Of a DNA stretch of 64,000 nucleotides, positions 36,350-47,149 are shown one piece after another. The number at the start of each line of letters is the position of its first letter. Within the stretch, counting starts at the first letter, position 1. Source of the stretch: Capitulum mitella (Eukaryota; Arthropoda; Thecostraca; Pollicipedomorpha; Pollicipedidae). Where the stretch lies: contig CP099846.1 in assembly GCA_030062745.1 (NCBI GenBank), positions 24,593,701 through 24,657,700 on the forward strand, written 5' to 3'. A program made the position numbers and the translations under genes. The notes under the pieces are model-generated. The model had not been told where the DNA came from and did no database searches. It saw only the letters and a program-made list of their open reading frames with translations.

Positions 36350-38930
36350 CGCTCACTGCTCTGTCGTACCATACTCAAGTCAGGCTTACGGTAGACTTTG
36401 GTGCGGCGCCGAACAGTGTTCGTCGATTGGTTTCTTAACGCACCAGGGCCAAATTCACGACAGAAGTTGTTAGTTTGGATGCATGGCGTTAGTTTCAAAT
36501 GCATCTCAGCGGTATAAACGTGGTAAATAATACTGCTGGTGGCATCTGATGAATAGTGCCCTTTTCAAATTCCAAAACACAACTATGACATCTGTGCCGT
36601 GATGCAGGTTGCGGCAAACGTGCAGCCTGATATGACGGAGGTTTTTGCAGTCTTATTGTCACGTCTTTATTTCCCTTACATGATTTCAGTTGCATTGCTA
36701 CATTTGATTGTTGCATCTGGATTGCTACATGTGTTACTCTTATGGGTCGGAGTGCATTTTATACGTGACGATATCAGGTGATTTATGGGACAAATTTTCT
36801 TATGAGCCGAACGTAAATCGAGCGATATGGAAATCACAACTACTAACTGCCCTTATCCTGCTTGACAAGAATTTAGACCGATGGTGCTCAACTTCAAACG
36901 CCAAACCAGTCGGTCCGGAATCGTTTAAAATCATGCCGTTTAAACCTATCATCATTCCATGGCCGAACGACCTTGTCTTTCGCCCTTTCCCGCCATTTTT
37001 GCCCGACTTTCTGCAATGACCGGGCCCAAACGAGGTCAGCGACCCGCCCGCGTGACAGGTAGCCGTGGCATTCGTGGCTGACAGCTTTATCTGTCACGGG
37101 GAGAACCGGCCGGGAAGCCCGCTCGGCCGCGCCACGACCGCTCCCCGCCGGACGTCAAGGCCAGCCATTCATCCGAGCGGCCAGAGATTGGCTGTCTCAG
37201 TCGGTTTATCTCCCGTAATTTTCGCGGGAATGCAGCTTCTGGCACGTGCGAGACGTCAATAGCAAGGCCGCACCTCGTGCCGCTTTCTGAAGTGTCCCTT
37301 TTTAAGCATTACAGGTTAAGACTGCATGAGCTAAGCGGTCCAAAAGAAGCGTTATATGCGACGCATCCGTCGTTCTTCTTGATCTTCATCGTGCTGAAAC
37401 ACCCAAAGCGTTTTAAAGCCCCATACATTGCTCTTCCTCCCCTCCTCCCTTCCCGTTTTTTCTTTCCTTTAATTTCATCATATTAATCTTTTTCTTTTCA
37501 GTTCTGGGTTTTGTTTTCTATTCCCGTTCTTACTTCCCTTTTGCTTCTTTCTTGTTCCGCTCTTCCGCATTCTCTGTCATTCCTTTCTTTTTTTCCGTGT
37601 TCCTCATATGTTCTTGCGTTTGGTGGAAGACTCGTGTGTGTTTTTCGAAAAAGTCTGACATAATCTTTGTTTCCAAAAGTCGCAGGAGTACAGGCCACTT
37701 GCCATTTCCAACCATTAGCATTAGCGATTTGAAAAGCATGTCATGTGTGATTATGATATTTGTACGCCAGCTTCATTTATGCATGAACAAGACATACATG
37801 AGTATGGCAATGAGTATGATATCTGTATGTCATACTCATACATGTAGTATGAGTGGTATGACACTCCACGCCCTCCACAGTAAGGTATGGTGTATCTTTC
37901 TTTCGGTGGCTCAGTATCTTCCTCTATGACTTTCACCTGAATTTTGGGTTTGCCGCTCTGACCAGATACATATATTGAAATGAAAGGCAGGTAAAATGCA
38001 TGTCAGTAAACCTTTACGTCGGCTGTTTTAAGAACTTACCCATTTTTTTTCTACGTGTAATATTTCGAGGTCGTTAGTGGTATTCGATCCATTCCCATAA
38101 CCGAAAGATGTCTGTGACCGGGACCTTCAGCAGTATAAGATACATCATTCTGACAGACCATCTAGTCGTCACGTTAAATCTTTTTTTTTAAACGAGACGC
38201 TTTCAAAAAGCTCCTTGACAGATAACAGATCATTTCAGATATGACCAACGTCTATTTTGCGCCAGCTTACAGCATTAATTGACATTGCCTTAATCTATGA
38301 AGCTCAAAGAAAGCACTGGTGTAATATCTAATCCTACCATCTAACAAATGCATTTGCTTCGCTTGACGTAATGAGTTTTAGGCACATCCTCTTGACTACA
38401 GCATGGTAATATTACTGAAAGTAAGAATTGGCGAGCAGGGTTTCATTAAAGACATTAACGTCTTATAAAAATCTGACATTTGATCCACGATTCATCGAAC
38501 CATTCACACTAGCTAACTCCAAATGACATCGGAACCTTGAAGCGGGGATTTCGTTCTTTGTTCGATAGATGGTACTCAGAATGACGGCATATTCAGGCTA
38601 CTTGACCACGGACAGAGGATTCTCGGAAAGTGATTTCATTTAATCCGGCATGACCTCGCGCCAACCGTATGAATATATCCAACTTGACTGACTTAATCAG
38701 GCCTCGATCACCAGGTGGCCGAACAGCTGCGGGCTTTTCTTCTTCGCTGAACGTGCTGGGCCGATGACAGGAGGGATCGCTGACACGGCAGCCAAACGAC
38801 TTCCCCGCCGAGAACTGCACTGTCAGGGACTCTCGAAAAGCTTATGTGGCTTTAACCGTTTTGGATGGGCGTGACTGAAACGAGTGCGGGCTTTTTCGCA
38901 TTGACCGCGCCGTGAAGGAAAACGAACACT
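36350..38930. other. No gene recognised; pyrimidine-rich block at 37430-37620
   Basis: Between 37430 and 37620 the plus strand is strongly pyrimidine-biased and contains TTTTTCTTTTCAG, a perfect-looking splice acceptor at about 37488-37500, but the frame after it is not convincing. At 37760-37860 there is a CATACTCATAC/GTATGAGTATG hairpin-forming patch. Confidence 0.4.
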
Positions 38931-39058
38931 CATGTGAGCCACGAAGCAGCTGCATTGCATAACGTTGGGTCAATGGCTCTGGAAGTGACGAAGTATTTCT
39001 GGGCCATGGGCTCGTCGCGTTCTGTACGTTGGCGCACCGCCACCGTTCCGGTCGTGAA

Positions 39059-39425
39059 ATGTTCAGCCGTACGCTGCGGACTGCCTACAAGTCAGCGATC
39101 ACCAACACTTCCACGACGGACAGAGTGTCAGAGACGGTCCTCGCGGCGTGCCGCGGCGCCTGGCCGCCGGAAGCTCTGCACAAGGTGAGGGGGGACGCTT
39201 GCAGCCAGTGGGACCTTGACCCAACCTCCAGCTGTCCTGCTCCCCTCGCTCGCCGCTTCGCTCAGGGTCAGGGCCAGTGTCGCCCTGGGGCACTCTTCGA
39301 GCCGCTGCGTCAGCCGAGACCCGTGCCATCACGCCTCACCTCCGCTGCAGGAGTCAGTGCACGGCGGCGACTTACAACGGGCGACAGCCGTGCGCGAGAT
39401 AGAGACGTGCAAGGTCTACGCTTAG
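39059..39425 (+). CDS. Candidate two-exon small protein (66 aa), unknown
   Basis: Exon A is 39059-39184. ATG opens MFSRTLRTAYKSAITN and the frame ends PPEALHK at donor CACAAG|GTGAGG. Exon B is 39351-39425. After a TCACCTCCGCTGCAG acceptor the frame reads ESVHGGDLQRATAVREIE and closes with TAG. Both junctions are in phase 0, and together they give a 66-residue basic, helix-prone peptide whose N-terminus (M-F-S-R-T-L-R) could be a mitochondrial presequence. I recognise no family. The joint occurrence of donor, acceptor, phase and stop is suggestive but could be chance in GC-rich DNA. Confidence 0.3.
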
Positions 39426-40079
39426 TCAGGACAGGTGATGCTTTGCAGAGGCTAGCAGCTGTAAGTAGGACAAGGCTGTCGGCTTGTCTCCCAGTTTCCG
39501 ATCTTGGAAAAAGGGCTGTATGGAAATGTTCGTCGTGGCGTTCGGGTTATTTCTTGACTCCCTAAAGAACAATTATGTCATAAACATGGACTCAGACATG
39601 GTTTAGAGCACAGCATGCGTATATTCTGGTATAGTCGCAGTCCTGTTTTTATAACGAGCAATTCTGAAAACGTTTCGGTAAGGCCAGAGACCTTTTAGGA
39701 ACTTTCGAACAGAGACTGGCTCTAATGTTATCTCGTCCATTACGTGGGTAGTTAGAAAATCCAGAACGCAATTAAATGAATTGTTTGACCTGAAACAGAG
39801 ACAGGGGTAAGTTATCCTATTCCCTAGTTTTATCAGAGACTGGTGAGATATATGAAAATTCTGTCCCACTTGATCCCGCTCCCCCTTGCGGAAACAAAAT
39901 GGTTTTGCTGGGCTTGATGTTGTTCATAAAAACTCCCAAACGCGTCATGATTTCGCGGCATATCAGTCTGCTTTCAAACGGACGACAATTTACAGTCTGC
40001 ATGCCAGTCGCCGCTTTTTCCTTCCCACATTGTTTGCTCCTCACTCGCTGGCCCACGACGCGTCCCCGCTAAACCTTGA

Positions 40080-41170
40080 AACCGACTCGCCGCCTGCGGC
40101 TGCTGGCGGCACTTCATCGTGGATCAAAGGAGCGTGTTTCGAGAACCGTAGCGAGCCGCCAGTTCACGCGGGACGGGGGATGCTCGTGACCGAGGTCCGA
40201 TTACCGCGGACACTGCCGACACCATCTCCCGGCCCAGCCTGGGCTCGTGCCGGGAGACGGCCTTATTCGGAGGCAGCGCCGCGTCGAAGACACCACAAAA
40301 AAACGCGCCGACGTGCCGGAGAGCGGTCCGCCGTTCCCCGGCGGTCGGCGACGCTGGAGCTCCCCAGCCATCCTCGGGTGTCCTCAGTGCTGCTCACCGT
40401 CCGCCCAGATCCGCCAGTGGCGCACGGTCCTCTCCGTGTCCTCAGTAGCAAACAGAGTCTTTCGGAGTCCCTCAGTAGCATATGCTGTTCTCCTCGCGCT
40501 GCTACGTGACACGCAATGGGACTCTGGCGTGTCGCAATGAAACACGCCGTCCTTCAGGGAAAAAAGGAACCTGGGAAAAGCGGAAAACGGGGCATTAGCA
40601 GGTATGCGTGTAGGAGCGTGCCTTGATTTGGTATGGCAAGAGCCATTCTGAGGTCGCTTGTTACAGTGCAACAGCATAGGCCTAAAATCCAAAGATGATG
40701 GGTCCCGCCCTGCTATGGATATGGGCTCCTATGCCCATGATAGTAGACTTTACGTTTATTGCCTACATGTAAATTTAAGATCTGTTCTCGGAGTCTTAAA
40801 GAAAAGGATATACCACAGCCCCTTATCCTCCACGCTCGGTTTCGACAGCTCAAGTCGTGCTCCCGCCGCCCCTCAAACCCGCGGACGTTGCAGCCCACCA
40901 GTGCCCCTCAAATCTCCACGACACGCACCGTCCCCGGCGCCGCCAGCGCCAGACGCGAACGCCGGTCGGACCGGCTGGTCGTCCGGCTCCGGCAGATGGA
41001 TGGCATTCTGCAGGACGATTACGGGCCGCACCCCCGGCCTCCGCGACTTTCGCTGCGACTTCCGCGCCGCCGCCGGCCGAGGGTGGCCGAGCTTCGGCGA
41101 CCGGCCGCCAGGCGGCTCCGCTGTCGGCACGCAGGCGGGCCCCAGCCCTGAGCGACGGGGTTTCTGATGA
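40080..41170. other. CpG-rich island
   Basis: GC-rich, open in several overlapping frames on both strands with Pro/Arg/Ala-rich translations. The plus-frame fragment RLRQMDGILQDDYG near 40990-41030 looks more protein-like than its surroundings but has no clear splice sites. Confidence 0.4.
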
Positions 41171-41174
41171 GTCA

Positions 41175-43470
41175 GGTGACAGTCGGAGAGGAGTCCCGTT
41201 TGCTGACATTGCTTTTTAAGTGGCTTGGGAGCAGGACATCCTGGATGGTCGTGGCTGTGGCCTTTCCGTGCGTGGTCGGCAAAACTAAATGCCACCAAAC
41301 TGGCATTAATCATAAGCTCTCCCTTTGTCGTGTCCGCTCTCGAAGAACAATGTCCGACAGGTGGGTACGTTTAAGGCGCATGGTTGACGTGGGCGAAATT
41401 TCGTGTTTTAGCTGCTCTAACTCCAAAGCGTCTTTAGAGCTTTTCCCTTGCTTCTGGCAAAGCCACTGAAAGAAAAAGGCAAGTATTATTTCACATGGGT
41501 TTTCATGATGCGTTGATAGGCACATTTGTACAAGAATTATGTTGCTTTAGAATTCCCCCTCTGGGAATTAAGGAAGATTAAAAACGGATTTTATGAAAAT
41601 TGTACCAATCTAAACCTCAGTCTTTAACAAGTCTCTCTTTTGAAATATGGTGGAAATGGGTAAATGGACAAAGTGAAGATGCTTCCATGCTTCCCAACCT
41701 TACGTGATATCATCAAAAATTTTAACTTGATTACTTCTAGATCCTTCTTTTGAACTCTAACAGGAGGGTAATGTTCAGAGTTTTATTGAATGTCTCTCCA
41801 CTCGTAGCCTTCCAACTTATCAAGCGTCACAGATCCAAAATTCATCCTTGGCGGCCGTTCGTTAGGACCTAATGCTGCTTGTTGATGGATATTCACTCCA
41901 ATATTGGCACGCATCGAGGACCCGTAAATAACGTTTGTCCTATTAATATCAGGTTGATGCACGGTCTCCAGCAAATCAGACACCGATGAGTGCCCTGAGC
42001 TTGGTAGGATTTAACTTAACACCTGTTGCGAACGCTGCTTGGAAGGACACCCCACGAAAGCCCAATGTCTGCTCGCTGGCTGTTTACCTAAGTGATATCG
42101 GCGGTAACGTCGATTTTGAGCCACTGCAGCCTGTGCCGCTGTAGGCATGCCACCTGACCGGTCTGATGGCGTGACGACCGCAAGGGCTCATCCATCCACT
42201 GCACAGTGGCGCCGCTCTGCGGCCGACGCGTACAGTTTCCATACCAAACATATTGGATGTGCAGCCCATCGAGGCAGGCGCGTCAGGAAATGCCTGAGCA
42301 GCGGCTCCACGGGCATTCACGTTAGTAACCTTGGCCACCGCTAAGCATCCGGAGACGTCGATGTACGCACTAGGCGGTATCGCAGAGACTGCGTTGTTGA
42401 CCTAGAAGATAGCCGTCTTCGTCCTCGGGCCGTGCCTCGGGCTGCCTCTGCTTTGCTCGCACAAGCCGCTGCAGCAGCGTAGCGCTGGGTCGCGATTAAA
42501 CGTGTACTTTGTCCAAGGATTATAAAAAAACACATTAAGAGGTAGATGAGATCAGTCTGTGTTCGTTGTATTACGACCAAGGCCAGGTCTGGTTGTACGA
42601 CACGAGGTGGCGGCACTTGATGCGACTGTTGCTGCAGAAGTCACGACACGATATCGGAGAGATCGTTTTGTTCCATTTACCCACATATTTACCTTTTTAT
42701 TGTTTTATGCGACCTTGACTATATCGAATTTCGTCATGTTCCATTTACGGAGGGTTTTTGTTCTTTTGCGGATAACATCATGTCGCGGGCAAGATTAAGC
42801 GGTATGAAGTACCTTTTTCCGTTTGCCATAGCTTCCGCCGGAGTCTTTTTGCATTAATCGCGTTTTGGAAAGTAACGACAGAGACCAAGACGGAGGACAG
42901 AAACATAATACGAAAAAGGGTACGAAGTATGGGAGAATCTGTAGCTGGATTATAAGACATATCACTGACGCGTTCAGGCACAAGCAAAACATAACGCCTC
43001 AAAAGTACTGGTATGTATTGTCGTTTACAGTCACACTGTGTGTGCATACATCACACTTTCCAGCACTGTAATGCTGGAAGATATCCGTTTTTTCCCGCAG
43101 ACTTCATATCAGAATTATTACAGAATCTTACTTTTCATCATAATTAACCGAAAGTCACCATTAATTCCTGCTAAAACATAACTTTGTCAACTGCCGTTTG
43201 CAAACGTTTTTGCTTGCCATATGAGTCACAAGACATTTATTGCATTTTGCAAAAATCGTTGTCATGCGCGCCATTTGTGATGAAAGCAGCGACGATCGTA
43301 AACATGTAGTAATTTTCCGTATCATCTAGGTACTGCAGTGATGGTAATTTTTCTGGGAGTCGTTATATTAGCCTGAAAATCATCGTGGTGTTGTGCTGGT
43401 TACCCCACGAAAAAGGCCCGGAGAGCCTATTTCCATTTTGCGGCTTGTTTAGTGGAATCGACTAGCATGC
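41175..43470. other. No gene recognised
   Basis: Mixed intergenic DNA. No repeats or exon signals stood out beyond short chance frames. Confidence 0.4.
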
Positions 43471-43476
43471 TCAGGT

Positions 43477-43515
43477 GAATGATAGCCCAGTGGCTGGTTG
43501 CAAGATCGACCCCTC
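43477..43515 (+). repeat. Possible truncated tRNA-derived SINE fragment
   Basis: TAGCCCAGTGG (43483-43493) fits the Pol III A-box consensus TRGYNNARNNG, and GATCGACCC (43504-43512) fits the B-box consensus GWTCRANNC. They are only about 20 bases apart, too close for a working promoter, so an internal deletion is likely. Confidence 0.3.
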
Positions 43516-43817
43516 CCGTTTTATGAAGTCCGAAATCTGGGCGTGGTGGCAATTCAGCATTGCCTTCATTGGTCTCTGATCCAGATTTCATCTTGCGATC
43601 ATGGGAATTGTCCGGTTTGATTGGCTGAGACGTTCATTGACAATCGTGACAGCTTCTGATGACAGATTCTTCGTAGTTGCTTCCGAAGCGCAACCGGTTT
43701 CCACACTGCATCGGACACGAGCTGTTGCCCTAGTCTATCTTTGGCTGGTCTCTCGCTCCTCCTCGTGCGCTGACAACGCCATAACTCGGGCTTATTTCCA
43801 CACTGGCTTCGCCGTCG

Positions 43818-44387
43818 TCACGGGTTGGTGATGACGTCGTTGTCCTCGTTCGTCTCCGTGTTGGTTTCGGTCGTGACCGGGCTGTCCTCCTCCACGGTCG
43901 TGATGACCTGCGAGTTGTTCTCCGTCACGGAGTCCGTGTTGCTGCTGGTCGACGTCACCACCTCGCTGGTGTCGTAATCGAACGTCTCGTCGGCGCCGGC
44001 GCCCGCCCCGGTGCCCGTCGCCGTCGACGTCGCGGTCGTGACCCGGCTGCCGAGCGACAGCAGCAGCGGCAGCAGCGGCAGCAGCAGGTAGTTGATGAGG
44101 CTGATCAGGTCCAGATTGAACTTGAACTTGAACGGCGAGCTGGCCGGTCTTCTGGCCGGCTTTTTGGCCGGCTTCCTGTACATGTTGTACCGGGCGCGGG
44201 CCTCGGAAAGACCCGGTCCCTCCGCGGTGAGCAGGCTCTTCTCAGGTGAACCGACCCCGACCGGAGTCAACACGCCGGATGTTCTCTTCTCCGCCTCACT
44301 CGGCTGAGCCGCGTTGACCTGCGCCGAGCTCCAGCAGCCGGCGCTAACGCTCAGAAGCAGCCACAAGACCGGGGAACGGCGACACAT
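43818..44387 (-). CDS. Secreted or membrane protein of unknown family, single exon, 189 aa
   Basis: I chose the ATG at 44387 because it lies 22 bases after a TCAGT initiator and starts a clear signal peptide (MCRRSPVLWLLLSVSAGCWS, cleavage likely near residues 22-27). Upstream GTG or ATG codons are not needed. Residues 30-65 are Ser/Gly/Glu-rich, with a KR pair at 34-35. Residues 71-90 are basic (RKPAKKPARRP, then alternating KFKF). Residues 91-113 are a strongly hydrophobic segment (NLDLISLINYLLLPLLPLLL). From 116 to 189 there is a Thr/Ser/Asn/Glu/Asp-rich low-complexity tail containing GTGAGAGAD and DYD, with few basic residues and potential N- and O-glycosylation sites. Codons are mostly C- or G-ending, as in ACO1. 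No cysteine pairs or enzyme motifs are visible. It could be a type I-like membrane protein, a matrix or adhesive protein, or a mucin-like secreted protein; I recognise no family. The nearest AATAAA on this strand is near 43237-43242. Confidence 0.7.
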   Translation of the reverse strand: MCRRSPVLWLLLSVSAGCWSSAQVNAAQPSEAEKRTSGVLTPVGVGSPEKSLLTAEGPGLSEARARYNMYRKPAKKPARRPASSPFKFKFNLDLISLINYLLLPLLPLLLSLGSRVTTATSTATGTGAGAGADETFDYDTSEVVTSTSSNTDSVTENNSQVITTVEEDSPVTTETNTETNEDNDVITNP

Positions 44388-44406
44388 GATCGTCTCGTTC
44401 AGTCTC

Positions 44407-44448
44407 ACTGAGGTATCCGGCGCTGCCGGGCCGCCCGCTTCTTAAGTA
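44407..44448 (-). promoter_or_regulatory. Core promoter of the 43.8-44.4 kb gene (TATA-like + TCAGT initiator)
   Basis: On the minus strand TACTTAAGAAG (44448-44438) lies about 30-39 bases before TCAGT (44411-44407), the arthropod initiator consensus, with +1 at A 44409. Spacing fits a TATA/Inr promoter. Transcription from here gives a 22-base 5' UTR. Confidence 0.55.
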
Positions 44449-44760
44449 CGCGCGGCGACGACAAATAACATGTCGTCGGACGGCGGCGGGCTGCGGGCCT
44501 AACTGTCCGGCGCCGACGAACGGCGTGCGGTGACGGCTGGCGACAGTCGGGGAGCGCCGGAAGTGTCGCCGCTGACCACGCGGCAGCGGGATGCCACCGG
44601 GAGGTGGGGTGCGCTCTCCGGGCCGGCGGCCGCCGCGCCTGCCGACTTGTCCGGGTGGTGAGGCTGCCGGCGGCAGGTGAGGTGCAGGCGAGGCAGCCAT
44701 CTGTGACGGCGTAACCAAGTGCTTCGTCAAGGCAGGGCCGTGCATTCGATTCATGCTGTT
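44410..44760. other. CpG-rich upstream region of the secreted-protein gene
   Basis: GC-rich upstream DNA with frequent CGGCG/GCCGCC words. A plus-strand ATG at 44591 with a donor at 44677 was tested as an SRP19 first exon and discarded in favour of 47109. Confidence 0.45.
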
Positions 44761-44764
44761 GGAT

Positions 44765-47080
44765 GCGTTTTGATGTTAGCAGCCTTGCAAAAAAAAAACG
44801 GTCAAAGTTTTATCCATCTTTAGTTGTTTTGCGGTTTCTCCGTAGGCCTTGATTTCATTCACAGCGTTGTTTCCCCGCTGTGCATTTCTAGACTTTTTCA
44901 CTGATACTCGAGCAAAAGGACACATTACTTGCCACACGGTCCAATACCAAAAAACGCATATTCTGGAGGGACCTTGAAACATTCTAGTTAGAAGCAGGCG
45001 AAGTTTTTATAAGGTCTTTAGGCGAAATCTGCTTCGGATTTCCATTTTAGGCTAGTGGGATTTCCGCAGGAAATTTAGAGGGGCTCGGGCCTTCCAAATG
45101 AACAGAAAACTCATCTCCGGTTAAGGTGCAACGCCACGCCAAGGCCCATTATAAATGATGTGGGCTGTTTTTCATATTCAGTGAGGACCTTTACACAGGG
45201 GGCATAATTATGTTTCTCTCGGCACTTTAATCCAAAAGAGGCACAGGCATTACTGATCATCAGGCAGCACTGATGGGAACAGGCTGAGGTTCATGTGGCG
45301 AAATGCCCACTACTTGGGATGTAGGGAAACCCTGATACTGTAGTTCCTTGTTGGTCAAATTTGGGTTTTGTTCATTGTTTTTGTGTTGCGAGGTCCCATT
45401 TAATGTACCTTAATAACCAGGAATAAACTAGGCGCCTGCACGCAGTACGAGAAGGACGTGTTTTCAGAACGCTGCAGATTACGTCCGTCGGTCTAAACAT
45501 CCCTTTTTGTTTCCAATCCAGAGCACAGGCTGTTGCAATCTTGTACAGGAAATCTAACGTGTCTGGTTGACACACTCCAGTGCACTGGAAAACCGTTTCA
45601 GTGTGTTGCGGCGTGTGAAAAGTGATCAAAGGTTCCAATGCTGTCGGGGATGGGTCTCGCTGACTAACCTGGATGGATTTGTCAGCATTTCTGATGTATG
45701 ACGTAATCGGTTTATTGCCAGCTTATGACCTACCTCTACCGAGCAAGCTACCGATATCTGAATTATTAGATCGCATATAAATACTTTTCTCCCCATTAAA
45801 AATCCCTGTATCCCAAGAATCGATCATGGTCTCAAGCGCTGCCGAAATTTGGCCACATCAATGGTGCGGCATTACGAAAATCGCATTTAACAGAGGTGGG
45901 GATGATGCCGGGATATCATGCTGCTGCATAAACAGGCCCGAATCTTGGCATTACCCGAGTATGACGTTTGTAATTAGGCGGCTTATATCATAATATCCAC
46001 TTCCGAACATCATGGCCCGTGGCCTCTTCATCCCCTGGATTCGCCCCTGAGTCCCAATGACAGGAATGCAGATCAATACTCATTTCATGGTTCAGCCATT
46101 ACAAAAATGTTCTCAAGCCGATGTTGGTGAACGTTATTTGTTTGGATGGTCCATCTAAGCAAAAACTGGTCATGCTGCTGGCACAAACAAATGCAAGTGG
46201 ATGTCACCGCCCATGCGGCTTTGAGTACAGATGTAGCAGCCCGCAGCGCAGGTCGTATGTTGAATGATGATCCTAGGATGGTTTTAAAATGGACCTGATT
46301 TACACGTGTTACATGGTGGAAATTGCCTTTGAATAACTCCAGGCCTACCATCTTTAAAGAGGAACGTACAGTTACGACACCAGGCGACAGATATAATCTG
46401 TCACATATCGTAGTAATATCTCTGCTTTTACCAAGCGGGCTTCGTTCTTCTCTCCCAAACTTTATCGGAATCGAATGTTGCCGTAAACAATGCAAAGAGA
46501 TAAGCATAAAATTCCTGGTCCTTTTCTCTGTCTGAAGCTTAACGAAAACAGACAGCAACGTATCGTTCCTCAGTCGAGATTTTTTTAAAGTTCAGTAGGC
46601 TATGATCTTCAACGAAAACTAAACAAACGACATTATGAAATATGTCCAGTTGATATCATTGTGTCCAATATTCTGTTTTAGCCTCTTCCTCACTCGCTTA
46701 TGCGAGTTTTTTCAGTTGTTTTTCACATCACCTTAATTATTCTTCATTTACTTTTGTATCTTTCTCAACCCTCTTTCCAAATGTCTTTCGTGTAAATTAC
46801 GAGACATCTTGGCATTTACATTACCCGAGGGAAAAGTTAGATTTAGTAGCGTGTTCCAATATAAGATCATTGCGTTGAATTGTGCGCAGCGTTTACAGTT
46901 CTGGCATATGTTGTCACGCAATGACTAAATATTTGTCCGGGGCATATGGAAAAGAATTGGTGTGAGTTGAGTGGCGTAAGTTCGGATTTTTCTTTCGACG
47001 TTTGGCCACGCGTGGAATTTGAGACACAGCTTTTTCTAGCTTTGGTGTAGTCAAAAGGATTTTCCCAGTCATCTCTCAAG
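44765..47080. other. Intergenic, no gene recognised
   Basis: AT-richer DNA between the secreted-protein gene and SRP19. A 157-codon minus frame (46085-46558) is open but has no motif and no splice context. Confidence 0.4.
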
Positions 47081-47108
47081 GTCAGCACAACGCTTGTGAC
47101 CTGTAACC

Positions 47109-47149
47109 ATGGGGTTTAAACAAGAAAAGAAGCACTCAGATAAAGAAAG
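47109..47149 (+). CDS. SRP19: SRP19 exon 1 (coding part)
   Basis: Encodes 13 residues (MGFKQEKKHSDKE) plus two bases of an Arg codon. Donor AAAG|GTAAGTC is a full consensus. The split Arg leads directly into the conserved WICIYP of exon 2. Confidence 0.88.

Noticed and set aside
37488..37500. Strong-looking splice acceptor TTTTTCTTTTCAG
   Set aside because: Part of a long pyrimidine-rich block; the downstream sequence has no protein-like frame.
44591..44676. Plus-strand ATG exon with donor CGGCAG|GTGAGG that is phase-compatible with SRP19 exon 2
   Set aside because: The peptide (MPPGGGVRSPGRR...) does not resemble SRP19, while the exon at 47109-47149 gives the conserved KHSDKER|WICIYP junction with a shorter intron.
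46085..46558. 157-codon minus-strand frame
   Set aside because: No motif and not coding-like in composition; lies in AT-rich intergenic DNA.
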